The notes below the pieces were generated by a model. The model was given only the letters and a program-made list of their open reading frames with translations, did no database searches and was not told where the DNA came from. A stretch of 64,000 nt of DNA from Duganella levis. GTDB lineage: Bacteria > Pseudomonadota > Gammaproteobacteria > Burkholderiales > Burkholderiaceae_D. The stretch's first letter is position 1; each line of letters starts with the position of its first letter. Shown here in pieces: positions 53,428 to 61,249 of this stretch. The stretch spans positions 1-64,000 of the forward strand of contig NZ_WWCT01000025.1 of NCBI RefSeq assembly GCF_009857605.1, read 5' to 3'. The position numbers and the translations under genes were made by a program.

Positions 53428-54363
53428 TCATGCGTCGGAACAGAGGGTGGTAATGCCCGGCAGATTGCAGGACGCCACCACATCGCAGACGGCGTCGATG
53501 GCGGCCTTGCGGGTGAAGCTTTTGCGCCACACGATGACCACGCGGCGCGACGGCGCCGGTTCCTCGAACGGGCGGAATTGCAGCATGCCTTCCTTGGTGT
53601 CCATGTCCGGCACCGAGGCGCGCGGCAGCACGGTCAGGCCGATGCCGCTGGCCACCATGTGACGGATGGTTTCCAGCGACGACCCCTCAAAGGTGCGCTG
53701 CATGCCATTGCCCGGCGCAGAGAAACGCGCCATCTCGGGACATACTTCCAGTACCTGGTCGCGGAAGCAGTGTCCGTTACCAAGCAGCAGCATGTTCTCG
53801 GTCTTGAGGTCGTCGGCGGGGATCAGCTTGCGCTTGGTCCACGGGTGCGCGGCCGGCATCGCCACCACGAATGGCTCGTCATACAACACTTGCATGGCCA
53901 TACCGTGCTCCGGCAGCGGCAGCGCCATGATGGCGGCGTCCAGCTCGCCCTGGCGCAGCATCTCCAGCAGCTTGACGGTGAAGTTTTCCTGCAGGATCAG
54001 CGGCATCTGCGGCACTTTGTCGATCATGCCTTTGACCAGCGGCGGCAGCAGGTAGGGGCCGATGGTGTAGATCACGCCCAGGCGCAGCGGTCCGGCCAGC
54101 GGATCCTTGTTCTGCTTGGCGAGTTCCTTGATGGCGGCGGTTTGTTCGAGCACGCGCTCGGCCTGGGCGACGATCTGCGCGCCCAGCGGCGTGACGGAGA
54201 TTTCGGCGCCGCCCCGTTCAAACAGGACCACGCCCAATTCATCTTCGAGTTTCTTGATGGCGACCGACAACGTCGGCTGGGCAACGTAACAGGCCTCGGC
54301 CGCATGTCCGAAGTGCTTCGCCCTTGCGACGGCGACGATGTATTTCAGTTCGGTCAGTGTCAT
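53428..54363 (-). CDS. oxyR: OxyR hydrogen peroxide sensor-regulator
   Basis: A 311-residue LysR-family activator of peroxide defence. The redox pair C199 and C208 (GNGHCFRDQVLEVCPE) is kept at the E. coli positions. The HTH (HFGHAAEACYVAQPTLSVAI) is at residues 17-36. Oxidation of C199 makes a disulfide with C208 and turns on target genes. It is co-directional with ubiA and divergent from a pilus ATPase paralogue. Confidence 0.95.
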   Translation of the reverse strand: MTLTELKYIVAVARAKHFGHAAEACYVAQPTLSVAIKKLEDELGVVLFERGGAEISVTPLGAQIVAQAERVLEQTAAIKELAKQNKDPLAGPLRLGVIYTIGPYLLPPLVKGMIDKVPQMPLILQENFTVKLLEMLRQGELDAAIMALPLPEHGMAMQVLYDEPFVVAMPAAHPWTKRKLIPADDLKTENMLLLGNGHCFRDQVLEVCPEMARFSAPGNGMQRTFEGSSLETIRHMVASGIGLTVLPRASVPDMDTKEGMLQFRPFEEPAPSRRVVIVWRKSFTRKAAIDAVCDVVASCNLPGITTLCSDA

Positions 54364-54463
54364 GAAGTTATTTGAACACAGGCGATGCTGGGATGCAATA
54401 AAGGAACGCCAAGTTGAGCTATTGTAGCGGAATATAATGCTACGACAATCCGAAAGGCGATAT

Positions 54464-55645
54464 ATGTCCTCAACATTTGGTCCGGAAGAAGCCCAAGCCT
54501 ATCTGCACAAGTTGCTGAAGGTGATGCACCACACCGGCGGTTCGGACTTGTTTATCGCCGCCGACTTCCCGCCCAGTATCAAGGCGCAAGGGGCGATGAA
54601 GCCGTTGAGCCAGCAGAAGCTGACCGGCAGCGTGACGCGCGCACTGGCGTTGTCGATCATGAATGACAAGCAGCAGCGCGAGTTCGAGACTGAGCTGGAA
54701 TGCAATTTTGCCATCTCGTTGCCGGAGGTGTGCCGGTTCCGCGTCAACGTCTTCGTGCAGCAACAGAATGTGGGCATGGTGATCCGCACCATCGCCTCCG
54801 AGATTCCGACGCTGGAAAAGCTGGAGCTGCCGGAGGTGCTGAAGGAGATCGTCATGACCAAGCGCGGGCTGGTGCTGGTGGTCGGTGGCACCGGTTCCGG
54901 CAAGTCGACCACGCTGGCGGCGATGATCGATCACCGCAACGCCAACTCGGCTGGCCACATCATCACGGTGGAAGATCCGGTCGAGTACGTGCATAAAAAC
55001 AAAGCCTGCCTGGTGACGCACCGCGAGGTCGGCGTCGACACGCTGTCGTGGCACAACGCGCTGAAGAACACGCTGCGCCAGGCGCCGGACGTGATCCTGA
55101 TCGGCGAGATCCGCGACACCGAAACCATGGAACACGCGATTGCGTTCGCCGAGACCGGCCACCTGTGCCTGGGCACGCTGCACGCCAACAACGCCAACCA
55201 GACCATGGACCGCATCATCAACTTCTTCCCGGAAGAGCGGCGTAACCAGTTGCTGATGGACTTGTCGTCCAACCTGCGTGCCATCGTTTCGCAGCGGCTG
55301 ATCCGCACCGAGGACGGCAAGGGCCGCAAGGCGGCGATTGAAATCCTGCTCAACACGCCGACCATTGCCGAGATGATTTTCAAGGGGAATTTCCAGAGCA
55401 TCAAGGAGATCATGCAGAAATCGCGCGAGCTGGGCATGTGCACGTTCGACCAGGCGCTGTATGAACTTTATAATAAAGGCTATATTGCTTACGAAGAGGC
55501 GCTGCGCAACGCCGACTCGGCCAACGGCCTGCGCCTGCAGATCAAGCTGCACGGCGGCCGCGCCGAACCGGGCGAGGGCGGCGGCGCCTTTGGCGCGCTG
55601 AGCATTGAACAAGAACCAGCACCAGACCACGAATCCAACACCTAG
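54464..55645 (+). CDS. PilT/PilU-like ATPase, third copy in the window
   Basis: A 393-residue secretion-type ATPase closest to PilU: Walker A (GGTGSGKST), VILIGEIRDTETM, AETGHLCLGTLHANNANQTM and EIMQKSRELGMCTFDQALYE. It differs from PilU at 44737 in its longer acidic, glycine-rich C-terminus (RAEPGEGGGAFGALSIEQEP). ATG 54464 has AAAGG upstream; ATG 54437 in frame is less likely. TATAAT at 54433-54438 is a likely -10 box. It is followed 9 nt later by rfaE2. The role may be pilus retraction under other conditions; this is inference. Confidence 0.88.
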   Translation: MSSTFGPEEAQAYLHKLLKVMHHTGGSDLFIAADFPPSIKAQGAMKPLSQQKLTGSVTRALALSIMNDKQQREFETELECNFAISLPEVCRFRVNVFVQQQNVGMVIRTIASEIPTLEKLELPEVLKEIVMTKRGLVLVVGGTGSGKSTTLAAMIDHRNANSAGHIITVEDPVEYVHKNKACLVTHREVGVDTLSWHNALKNTLRQAPDVILIGEIRDTETMEHAIAFAETGHLCLGTLHANNANQTMDRIINFFPEERRNQLLMDLSSNLRAIVSQRLIRTEDGKGRKAAIEILLNTPTIAEMIFKGNFQSIKEIMQKSRELGMCTFDQALYELYNKGYIAYEEALRNADSANGLRLQIKLHGGRAEPGEGGGAFGALSIEQEPAPDHESNT

Positions 55646-55654
55646 AAACCAACC

Positions 55655-56137
55655 ATGCCTCAATTTGAAGACAAGATCTGCACCCGCGAACAACTGGCCG
55701 CCCGCGTGGCGGCGCTGCCCAAGCCGGTGGTGCTGACCAACGGCGTATTCGACATCCTGCACCGCGGCCACGTCACCTACCTGGCGCAGGCGCGCGCGCT
55801 GGGCGCCTCGCTGGTGGTGGCGGCCAATACTGACGCTTCTGTCAAACGGCTCGGCAAGGGCGATGACCGCCCGCTCAACACGGCCGCCGACCGCATGGCG
55901 GTGCTGGCCGCGCTGGAGTCGGTCAGCCTGGTAGTCGAGTTTGACGAAGACACCGCGCTGGAAGTGGTGCAGCAGGCGCGTCCGGAAATCTACGCCAAGG
56001 GCGGCGATTACCAGATGGATGCGATTCCGGAAGGGCAGGCGGTGCTGGCCTACGGCGGCCAGGCGATCGCCATCGACTTCGAGCATGACCGCTCGACCAC
56101 CAAGCTGCTGACCAAAGTACGCACCCACCAGCCATGA
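55655..56137 (+). CDS. rfaE2: D-glycero-beta-D-manno-heptose 1-phosphate adenylyltransferase
   Basis: This enzyme activates heptose 1-phosphate to ADP-heptose for the lipopolysaccharide inner core. The 160-residue nucleotidyltransferase has the HxGH-type site in TNGVFDILHRGHV and the conserved NTDASVKRLGKG, followed by GDDRPLN. It corresponds to the C-terminal half of E. coli HldE, so the kinase part is encoded elsewhere. It overlaps the next gene by 4 nt. Confidence 0.95.
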   Translation: MPQFEDKICTREQLAARVAALPKPVVLTNGVFDILHRGHVTYLAQARALGASLVVAANTDASVKRLGKGDDRPLNTAADRMAVLAALESVSLVVEFDEDTALEVVQQARPEIYAKGGDYQMDAIPEGQAVLAYGGQAIAIDFEHDRSTTKLLTKVRTHQP

Positions 56138-56424
56138 GATTGTTGCTGATCGCCTTCGCCACGCTGGTGTTTCTCGGCGTGCTGTGGGGGCCGGCGTTTG
56201 CGCTGGCGCTGCGTTATTGGCGGCATGGCGACGGCCGCGCCTTTCGTCCGCTGCGCTATCTGTATCCGGCGCAGTTGATGACCACGGTGGCGCTGGCGTT
56301 CGGCGCCGACGTGTTCGGCTTCCGCCAACCGGCTGCGCTGCTGGCCGGCATCACGCTGATGGTCGGCGCACTCGGCGCCGGCCTGCTGGTCGTGCTGCGC
56401 TGGGTGCAGCGCTGGCGGGCGTGA
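56134..56424 (+). CDS. Small membrane protein, unknown
   Basis: A 96-residue protein with two or three hydrophobic helices (LLLIAFATLVFLGVLWGPAF, LMTTVALAFGADVFG, LAGITLMVGALGAGLLVVL) and an arginine-rich C-terminus. ATGA overlap with rfaE2 at the front and with the AraC regulator at the end shows it is translated. Family not recognised. Confidence 0.65.
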   Translation: MRLLLIAFATLVFLGVLWGPAFALALRYWRHGDGRAFRPLRYLYPAQLMTTVALAFGADVFGFRQPAALLAGITLMVGALGAGLLVVLRWVQRWRA

Positions 56425-57497
56425 GCAACGCTTACACCGACGTCGTCGCGCAGCGCATCGCCGCGCGCGACCAGCGTTATGTCTTGCCGGAGGGCGACGG
56501 CAGGGCGGCCAATGGTACGCCGCAGATGTTGCGCCAGCATTTCACCGTGGGCGGTGAGGCGCGCACCTTGCAGGCGCTGGCGTGGAGCGACTACGTTGGC
56601 CGCATCCTGGAAGTGCCGGTCACGCGCGGCCAGGTGGCCCGCGGCTTCTTCGGCGAGCTGGACACCTATGTGTTCAAGGACCTGGTGTTCCTCGACAGCC
56701 GCACCGATCCGGTCTGCCAGCGCCGCACCAATGCGCGCATCTCGCGCGATGCGGTGCGCGACTATGTCTTTCATGTGGCGGTGGAGGGCGTGATCGAAAC
56801 CGTCACCGGCCTGCAACAGCGCAAGGCGGACCAGTTCATGCCCGGCATCCTGGCGCTGGACATGGGTCAGCCGATGCAGATGCTGCGGCCCAGCCGCGCG
56901 CGGGTGCTGGCGTTCTTCGTGCCGCGCGCCATGGTGGAGGCGGAAATCCTCGATGCGCCGGCCATCCATGGGCGGGTAGTGACTTACACCACGCCGCTGA
57001 CGCGGCTGATCCTGGACCAGGTGGTGACGCTGTGCCGGCAGTTGCCGCAACTGTCCGACGCCGAGGCGGCGCAGGCGATCCGCACCTGCGTGCAACTGAT
57101 CATCGCCGCCTTCGGCAAGCAGGCGCGGCTGGCGGAAGGCGCGCGCGCCGCCGCCAGCGCGGCGCTGCGCAGCCAGATCCAGCGCTACATCCAGGCCAAT
57201 CTCGGCGAGGAAACGCTGACGCCGGACAGCGTCCTGCGCCAGTTTGCCATTCCGCGGCCGACGCTGTACCGCATGTTCGAGCACGAAGGCGGGCTGGGCG
57301 CTTACATCCGCCATTGCCGGTTGCGCGAGGCCGCCAATGAGCTGGTACGCTCGCCCAAGGTGGTGGTGACCGAGATTGCTTATGGACTGTGCTTCAGCAG
57401 CGCGTCCGATTTCATCCGCGCCTTCCGCCGCTTCTACGGCATGACGCCGCAGGACTTCCGCATGCAGGCGCTGCTGCGCGACCTGGAGCAGTTCTAA
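56421..57497 (+). CDS. AraC-family regulator with N-terminal AraC_binding_2-like domain
   Basis: A 358-residue regulator starting at GTG 56421, overlapping the previous stop. The N-terminal 190 residues form a cupin-like sensor (FTVGGEARTLQALAWSDYVG, then FVPRAMVE). The C-terminal 100 residues carry two HTH motifs (LTPDSVLRQFAIPRPTLYRM and VTEIAYGLCFSSASDFIRAF). It is the last of three overlapping genes with rfaE2. The effector is unknown. Its end overlaps the convergent tail-collar gene by 4 nt. Confidence 0.87.
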   Translation: MSNAYTDVVAQRIAARDQRYVLPEGDGRAANGTPQMLRQHFTVGGEARTLQALAWSDYVGRILEVPVTRGQVARGFFGELDTYVFKDLVFLDSRTDPVCQRRTNARISRDAVRDYVFHVAVEGVIETVTGLQQRKADQFMPGILALDMGQPMQMLRPSRARVLAFFVPRAMVEAEILDAPAIHGRVVTYTTPLTRLILDQVVTLCRQLPQLSDAEAAQAIRTCVQLIIAAFGKQARLAEGARAAASAALRSQIQRYIQANLGEETLTPDSVLRQFAIPRPTLYRMFEHEGGLGAYIRHCRLREAANELVRSPKVVVTEIAYGLCFSSASDFIRAFRRFYGMTPQDFRMQALLRDLEQF

Positions 57498-57913
57498 AAC
57501 GCCGGCATCTTGCCGCGCAGCGCGATGTAGAAAGTCAGCGCCACGTACGGCTGGCGGTTGTCGCGCGGTGGGGCGCCGCCGTCAATGGTATGCATGGCGC
57601 TGTGCCCGGACGGCGTGGCGCGGTGGTGTTGCGTCGGCGTGCTCGCCAGGCTGACGCTGTTGACGCCGAAGCTCTCGCCCAGCTGGCGCGGCGTCAGGCC
57701 GCTGCCGGTGCCATGGCCGCAGACGGCGCGGCCGGTCAGGTTGGGCAGGCGGAAGTGCGTGGCGCCATTGCCGCCATAGGTGGCGCCGATCAGCGCATAC
57801 AGCTCGGGATACGCCTTGGCGTCGACCAGCCTGCCATCGCACAAGGCCCAGTCAGGCGGCGCGGAACCAAAACCGAAAATCTGGATCTCGCCGATAAATG
57901 GGAGGCTCACCAT
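57494..57913 (-). CDS. Tail-collar (Mdp-like) protein, single domain
   Basis: A 139-residue protein matching the phage tail collar / microcystin-dependent protein family: PFIGEIQIFGFGSAPPDWAL, CDGRLVDAKAYPELYALIGA and TYGGNGATHFRLPNL are the hallmarks. Members outside phages occur as short tandem gene sets of unknown function. It is 6 nt downstream of a double-domain relative and probably co-transcribed with it. Confidence 0.85.
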   Translation of the reverse strand: MVSLPFIGEIQIFGFGSAPPDWALCDGRLVDAKAYPELYALIGATYGGNGATHFRLPNLTGRAVCGHGTGSGLTPRQLGESFGVNSVSLASTPTQHHRATPSGHSAMHTIDGGAPPRDNRQPYVALTFYIALRGKMPAF

Positions 57914-57919
57914 CTGCTC

Positions 57920-58765
57920 CTACGCCGCGCGCGACGGGAAAGCGCCGCGCGCGGCAATGCAATAGGACGCCGTCAGGGTCGGCATCAGATTGCCCTGCGG
58001 CGCGCCGGCGGCGACCAGCAATATGTCGCCAGCATCGGCGTCGCTGGCGCTGAGCGCGCAGGCATGGGAAGGCGCCGATGACGCTTGCGTTTGCAGTGTG
58101 GCTGCCTCCCGGCCGCCGTCATCGCCCACCACGCGGCGCTGGGCGCCGTGGCTGTCGCCCAGACCCTGATGCACCGGCACCTGGCCGCGCAAGTCCGGTA
58201 CCGCGAAGGTGGTGGCGCCATCGCCGCCGTAGGTCGCGCCGAGCAGCATGAACAGTTCGTCATAGTGCTCGATCTGGTAGGCGCTGCCGTCGCACGGCAG
58301 CCAGCCTTGCGGCGCGCTGGCGAAGGCCAGCAGACGGATCTCGCCGATCATTGGCGAGTCGGCGCCGCGCAGCGCGATGCAGAAATTGATCACGCGGAAT
58401 GGCTGCATGTTTGCATGGCTGAAAGTGCCGACGTCGACTGTGACCGCTGCGCCGCCCTCAGCCTGCGCGACGGCAAGCCGATGGCGGCGCAGCGGCACGA
58501 TCTCGGCGCCGCCATTTTCGTTGAGTGCATAAGGCGTCGGCGTCCAGTCCGGATCAGCCGAGCGGCCGGCACCGACCGGCGTAGCACCTTGCAGGTTGGG
58601 CACGGCGAAGTCGCGCACGCCATCGCCGCCGTACAGGGTGCCGATCGCCTGGAACAACTCCGGGTGCTGCCGGATCGACAGGCGCTGGCCATTGCACGGC
58701 GCGAAATTCCGGGGCGTAAAGCCGAAACCGGTCATGATAATCTGGCCAACGTAGGGTAGGGACAT
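57920..58765 (-). CDS. Tail-collar (Mdp-like) protein with two tandem collar domains
   Basis: A 281-residue protein built of two collar domains joined head to tail. Domain 1 starts SLPYVGQIIMTGFGFTPRNF and has TLYGGDGVRDFAVPNLQG. Domain 2 starts about residue 138 with MIGEIRLLAFASAPQGWLPC and has ATYGGDGATTFAVPDLRG. It seems to be a fusion of two genes that are usually separate. Together with the next gene it gives three collar domains. No other phage structural gene is present. Confidence 0.85.
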   Translation of the reverse strand: MSLPYVGQIIMTGFGFTPRNFAPCNGQRLSIRQHPELFQAIGTLYGGDGVRDFAVPNLQGATPVGAGRSADPDWTPTPYALNENGGAEIVPLRRHRLAVAQAEGGAAVTVDVGTFSHANMQPFRVINFCIALRGADSPMIGEIRLLAFASAPQGWLPCDGSAYQIEHYDELFMLLGATYGGDGATTFAVPDLRGQVPVHQGLGDSHGAQRRVVGDDGGREAATLQTQASSAPSHACALSASDADAGDILLVAAGAPQGNLMPTLTASYCIAARGAFPSRAA

Positions 58766-58953
58766 GCTGCTCTCCGGTAAATTACCCGGGCAGATTAGGC
58801 AGCGCGCTTGATGGCGTCAATCCACGGAAAGTTTTTTTTGAGATAAGGTTGTATTTCTGTAAAAGTGAGACAGGATGGCGATGGCGCCGCCGCCGCGCGC
58901 CTAGAATCGCGGGGATTTGCCTGCGATGATGCCGCCTGTATTACACTGGCGGC

Positions 58954-59700
58954 ATGCCTACGCTTACCGTCAGTGAAATCGATGTGCGCAGTTACGCCGC
59001 TCCGTTCTCGGACGCGCACGACTTCGCCCAAATGGTGTTGCCGCTCAAGGGCAAACTGACGCTGGACATCAACGGCGCCGGCGACGTGGTGCATCCGCTG
59101 CGCGCCGCCTTCATTGCGCCGGGGCTGGTGCACACGCAGTTTTCGCGTGAAGCCAACCAGTCGCTGATCCTGGATTTCGACCTTGCCACCATCGCGCCCG
59201 ACACGGCGGGGCGGCTGGCCGAGCGTCCGTATGCGCCGATCGGCGCCGCAGCCGGCAAGCTGATCGATTTCATGGGCATGATGCACGCGCAGGGCGCGGC
59301 CAGCTCCAGCGTGCTGACGCATTGGACGCCGTTGCTGCTGGAAGCGCTGACCTCGCAGCCGCTGCGTCCCGCTTCGCGTCTGCAAGCGGCGTTGACGCAG
59401 TTTGAAGCGGCGCCCGGCCAGCCGTGGCAGACCGACAGCATGGCGCGGGTGGCGTGCATGAGCGTGAGCAGCCTGCACCGCGTGTTCCGCGAAGAACTCG
59501 ATACCACGCCGCAAGCCTGGCTGAACGCGATGCGGTTGCGCTTCGTCTGCCGCCAGTTGGTGGAATCGTCGCTGCCGATTGCGCAGCTGGCCACGCAGGC
59601 CGGCTATGCCGACCAGAGCGCGCTGACGCACGCCATGCGGCGCGCGATGGACATCACGCCGCTGGCGTATCGCAAGCAGAACCAGACAAAAATCCGCTAG
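58954..59700 (+). CDS. AraC-family transcriptional regulator
   Basis: A 248-residue regulator. The N-terminus is a cupin domain (GKLTLDINGAGDVVHPLRAA, then FIAPGLVHT). The C-terminus is a double HTH (MARVACMSVSSLHRVFREEL and IAQLATQAGYADQSALTHAM). The ATG lies 6 nt after TACACT (58942-58947) with no ribosome site, which suggests a leaderless mRNA. It is followed by a DMT transporter gene 60 nt later, the likely target. Confidence 0.89.
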   Translation: MPTLTVSEIDVRSYAAPFSDAHDFAQMVLPLKGKLTLDINGAGDVVHPLRAAFIAPGLVHTQFSREANQSLILDFDLATIAPDTAGRLAERPYAPIGAAAGKLIDFMGMMHAQGAASSSVLTHWTPLLLEALTSQPLRPASRLQAALTQFEAAPGQPWQTDSMARVACMSVSSLHRVFREELDTTPQAWLNAMRLRFVCRQLVESSLPIAQLATQAGYADQSALTHAMRRAMDITPLAYRKQNQTKIR

Positions 59701-59760
59701 ACCCACACAATCCTTGCGCGCTGCGCGCCGCCACAATGGTTCCCGAAAAAGGAGAACTGT

Positions 59761-60708
59761 ATGTGGTATGGCGTGTTATGCGGCCTTGCGGCCGGAGCCT
59801 TCTGGGGCATGATCTTTGTGATGCCGCGCTGGCTGGCGGAATTTTCGCCGATGGAGCTGGCGCTGGGGCGCTACCTGGCCTACGGGCTGATTACCTTGCT
59901 GCTGCTATTGCCGCGCCTGAACGGCCTGCTGCGCCGCGTGACGCGCGCCGAGTGTGCGGTGCTGCTGCGGCACGCGCTGGCCGGCAACATCGTCTACTAC
60001 CTGCTGCTGTCGACCGGCGTGCAGCTGGCGGGCGTGGCGGCGGCGTCGCTGATTATCGGCCTGCTGCCGCTGAGCGTGACCTTGCTGGGACGGCGCGATC
60101 ATGGCGCCTTGCCGCTGCGGCAGCTGGCGTGGCCGCTGACGCTGGTGGTGGCGGGCATCGTCTGCATCAATGTGGACGTCTTCACGCATGCACAGGGTGG
60201 GTCGCAGCCGTGGACCACGGTGGCGCTGGGCATGCTGTGCGCGTTCGGCGCGCTGCTGTGCTGGACGTGGTACGCGGTGGACAACGCCCGCTTCCTCAAG
60301 CGCAATCCGCATTTCAGCGGCGCCGAGTGGTCGGGTCTGTACGGCCTGAGCACCGGCGTGGTGGCGCTGGCCTTGGGCGTGGTGGTGATGGCGTTTGGCG
60401 GCGACGGTGCGGCGGGGCGCGACTGGCTACGTTTCTGGAGCGTGGTGACGATCGTCGCGCTGGGCGCATCGGTGATCGGCAACCAGCTATGGAACCTCGC
60501 CAGCCGGCGCGTGCCGGTCACGCTGTCGGGCCAACTGCTGCTGTTTGAAACCTTGTTCGGCCTGTTGTACGGCTTCCTCTACCAGCACCAGATGCCGCGC
60601 CCGCTGGAACTGCTGGCCATCGTGCTGCTGATCGCCGGCGTGGCCGGATCGGTGTGGAAACACCAACCCGGGGTCAGGTCCGGCATTCGGACACGAGCAC
60701 AACCGTAA
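59761..60708 (+). CDS. DMT-superfamily (EamA) transporter with repeat-derived C-terminus
   Basis: A 315-residue inner-membrane exporter with about ten helices in two repeats (LCGLAAGAFWGMIFVMPRWL, then VIGNQLWNL and GQLLLFETLFGLLYGFLYQH). AAAAAGGAGAA precedes the ATG. The last 13 or so residues (GVRSGIRTRAQP) and the stop codon are encoded by the left arm of a 40-bp inverted repeat, so the natural C-terminus seems to have been replaced when the repeat arrived. Substrate unknown. Confidence 0.87.
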   Translation: MWYGVLCGLAAGAFWGMIFVMPRWLAEFSPMELALGRYLAYGLITLLLLLPRLNGLLRRVTRAECAVLLRHALAGNIVYYLLLSTGVQLAGVAAASLIIGLLPLSVTLLGRRDHGALPLRQLAWPLTLVVAGIVCINVDVFTHAQGGSQPWTTVALGMLCAFGALLCWTWYAVDNARFLKRNPHFSGAEWSGLYGLSTGVVALALGVVVMAFGGDGAAGRDWLRFWSVVTIVALGASVIGNQLWNLASRRVPVTLSGQLLLFETLFGLLYGFLYQHQMPRPLELLAIVLLIAGVAGSVWKHQPGVRSGIRTRAQP

Positions 60709-60755
60709 GCTTCGATACGGTTGTGCTCGTGTCCGAATGCCGGACCTGACCCCGG
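60668..60755. repeat. Perfect 40-bp inverted repeat (REP-like hairpin)
   Basis: Arms 60668-60707 and 60716-60755 are exact reverse complements, with an 8-nt loop (AGCTTCGA). The outer part reads CCGGGGTCAGGTCCGGCATT. The GGGGTCAGGTCC start recalls REP-type palindromes of betaproteobacteria. It lies between two convergent genes and would end transcription in both directions. Confidence 0.9.
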
Positions 60756-60758
60756 AGT

Positions 60759-61229
60759 TTAGGCGCCGCCGGCGTAGCCGTTCTGGCGCCAGGCTTCGAA
60801 GACGACCACGGCGACGGTGTTGGAGAGGTTCATGCTGCGGTTGTCGGGACGCATCGGCAGGCGGATACGTTGCGCCGGTGGGAAGGTCTCGCGCAGCGCT
60901 GGCGGCAGGCCGGCGGTTTCTGAGCCGAACACGAACACGTCGCCCGGCTGGAAGCTAGCTTGGGCGAACGGCGACGAGCCGTGCGTGGTCATGGCGTACA
61001 TGCGCGCGGGATCGGGTTGGACCTCGGCCAGGAAGGCGTCCCAGTCCTTGTGCACTTTCATGCGGGCGTATTCGTGGTAGTCCAGGCCGGCGCGCTTGAG
61101 CTTGGAGTCTTCCAGCGGGAAGCCCAGCGGTTCGATCAGGTGCAGCTGGGCGCCGGTGTTGGCGCACAGGCGGATGACGTTGCCGGTGTTCGGCGGAATT
61201 TCTGGGTGGACCAGGACGACGTGGAACAT
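60759..61229 (-). CDS. trmL: tRNA (cytidine/uridine-34 2'-O)-methyltransferase TrmL
   Basis: A 156-residue SPOUT enzyme that methylates the wobble ribose of tRNA-Leu. The trefoil-knot motifs are PEIPPNTGNVIRLCANTG, FGSETAGLPP and IRLPMRPDNRSMNLSNTVAV. It ends 4 nt outside the 40-bp inverted repeat. comF lies 20 nt upstream on the same strand. Confidence 0.95.
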   Translation of the reverse strand: MFHVVLVHPEIPPNTGNVIRLCANTGAQLHLIEPLGFPLEDSKLKRAGLDYHEYARMKVHKDWDAFLAEVQPDPARMYAMTTHGSSPFAQASFQPGDVFVFGSETAGLPPALRETFPPAQRIRLPMRPDNRSMNLSNTVAVVVFEAWRQNGYAGGA

Positions 61230-61249
61230 GCTTTTTTTCCTTTGCTATA

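Noticed and set aside
57494..58765. Prophage remnant
   Set aside because: Only collar-domain genes occur; no integrase, terminase, capsid, lysis or attachment-site signal is present nearby.
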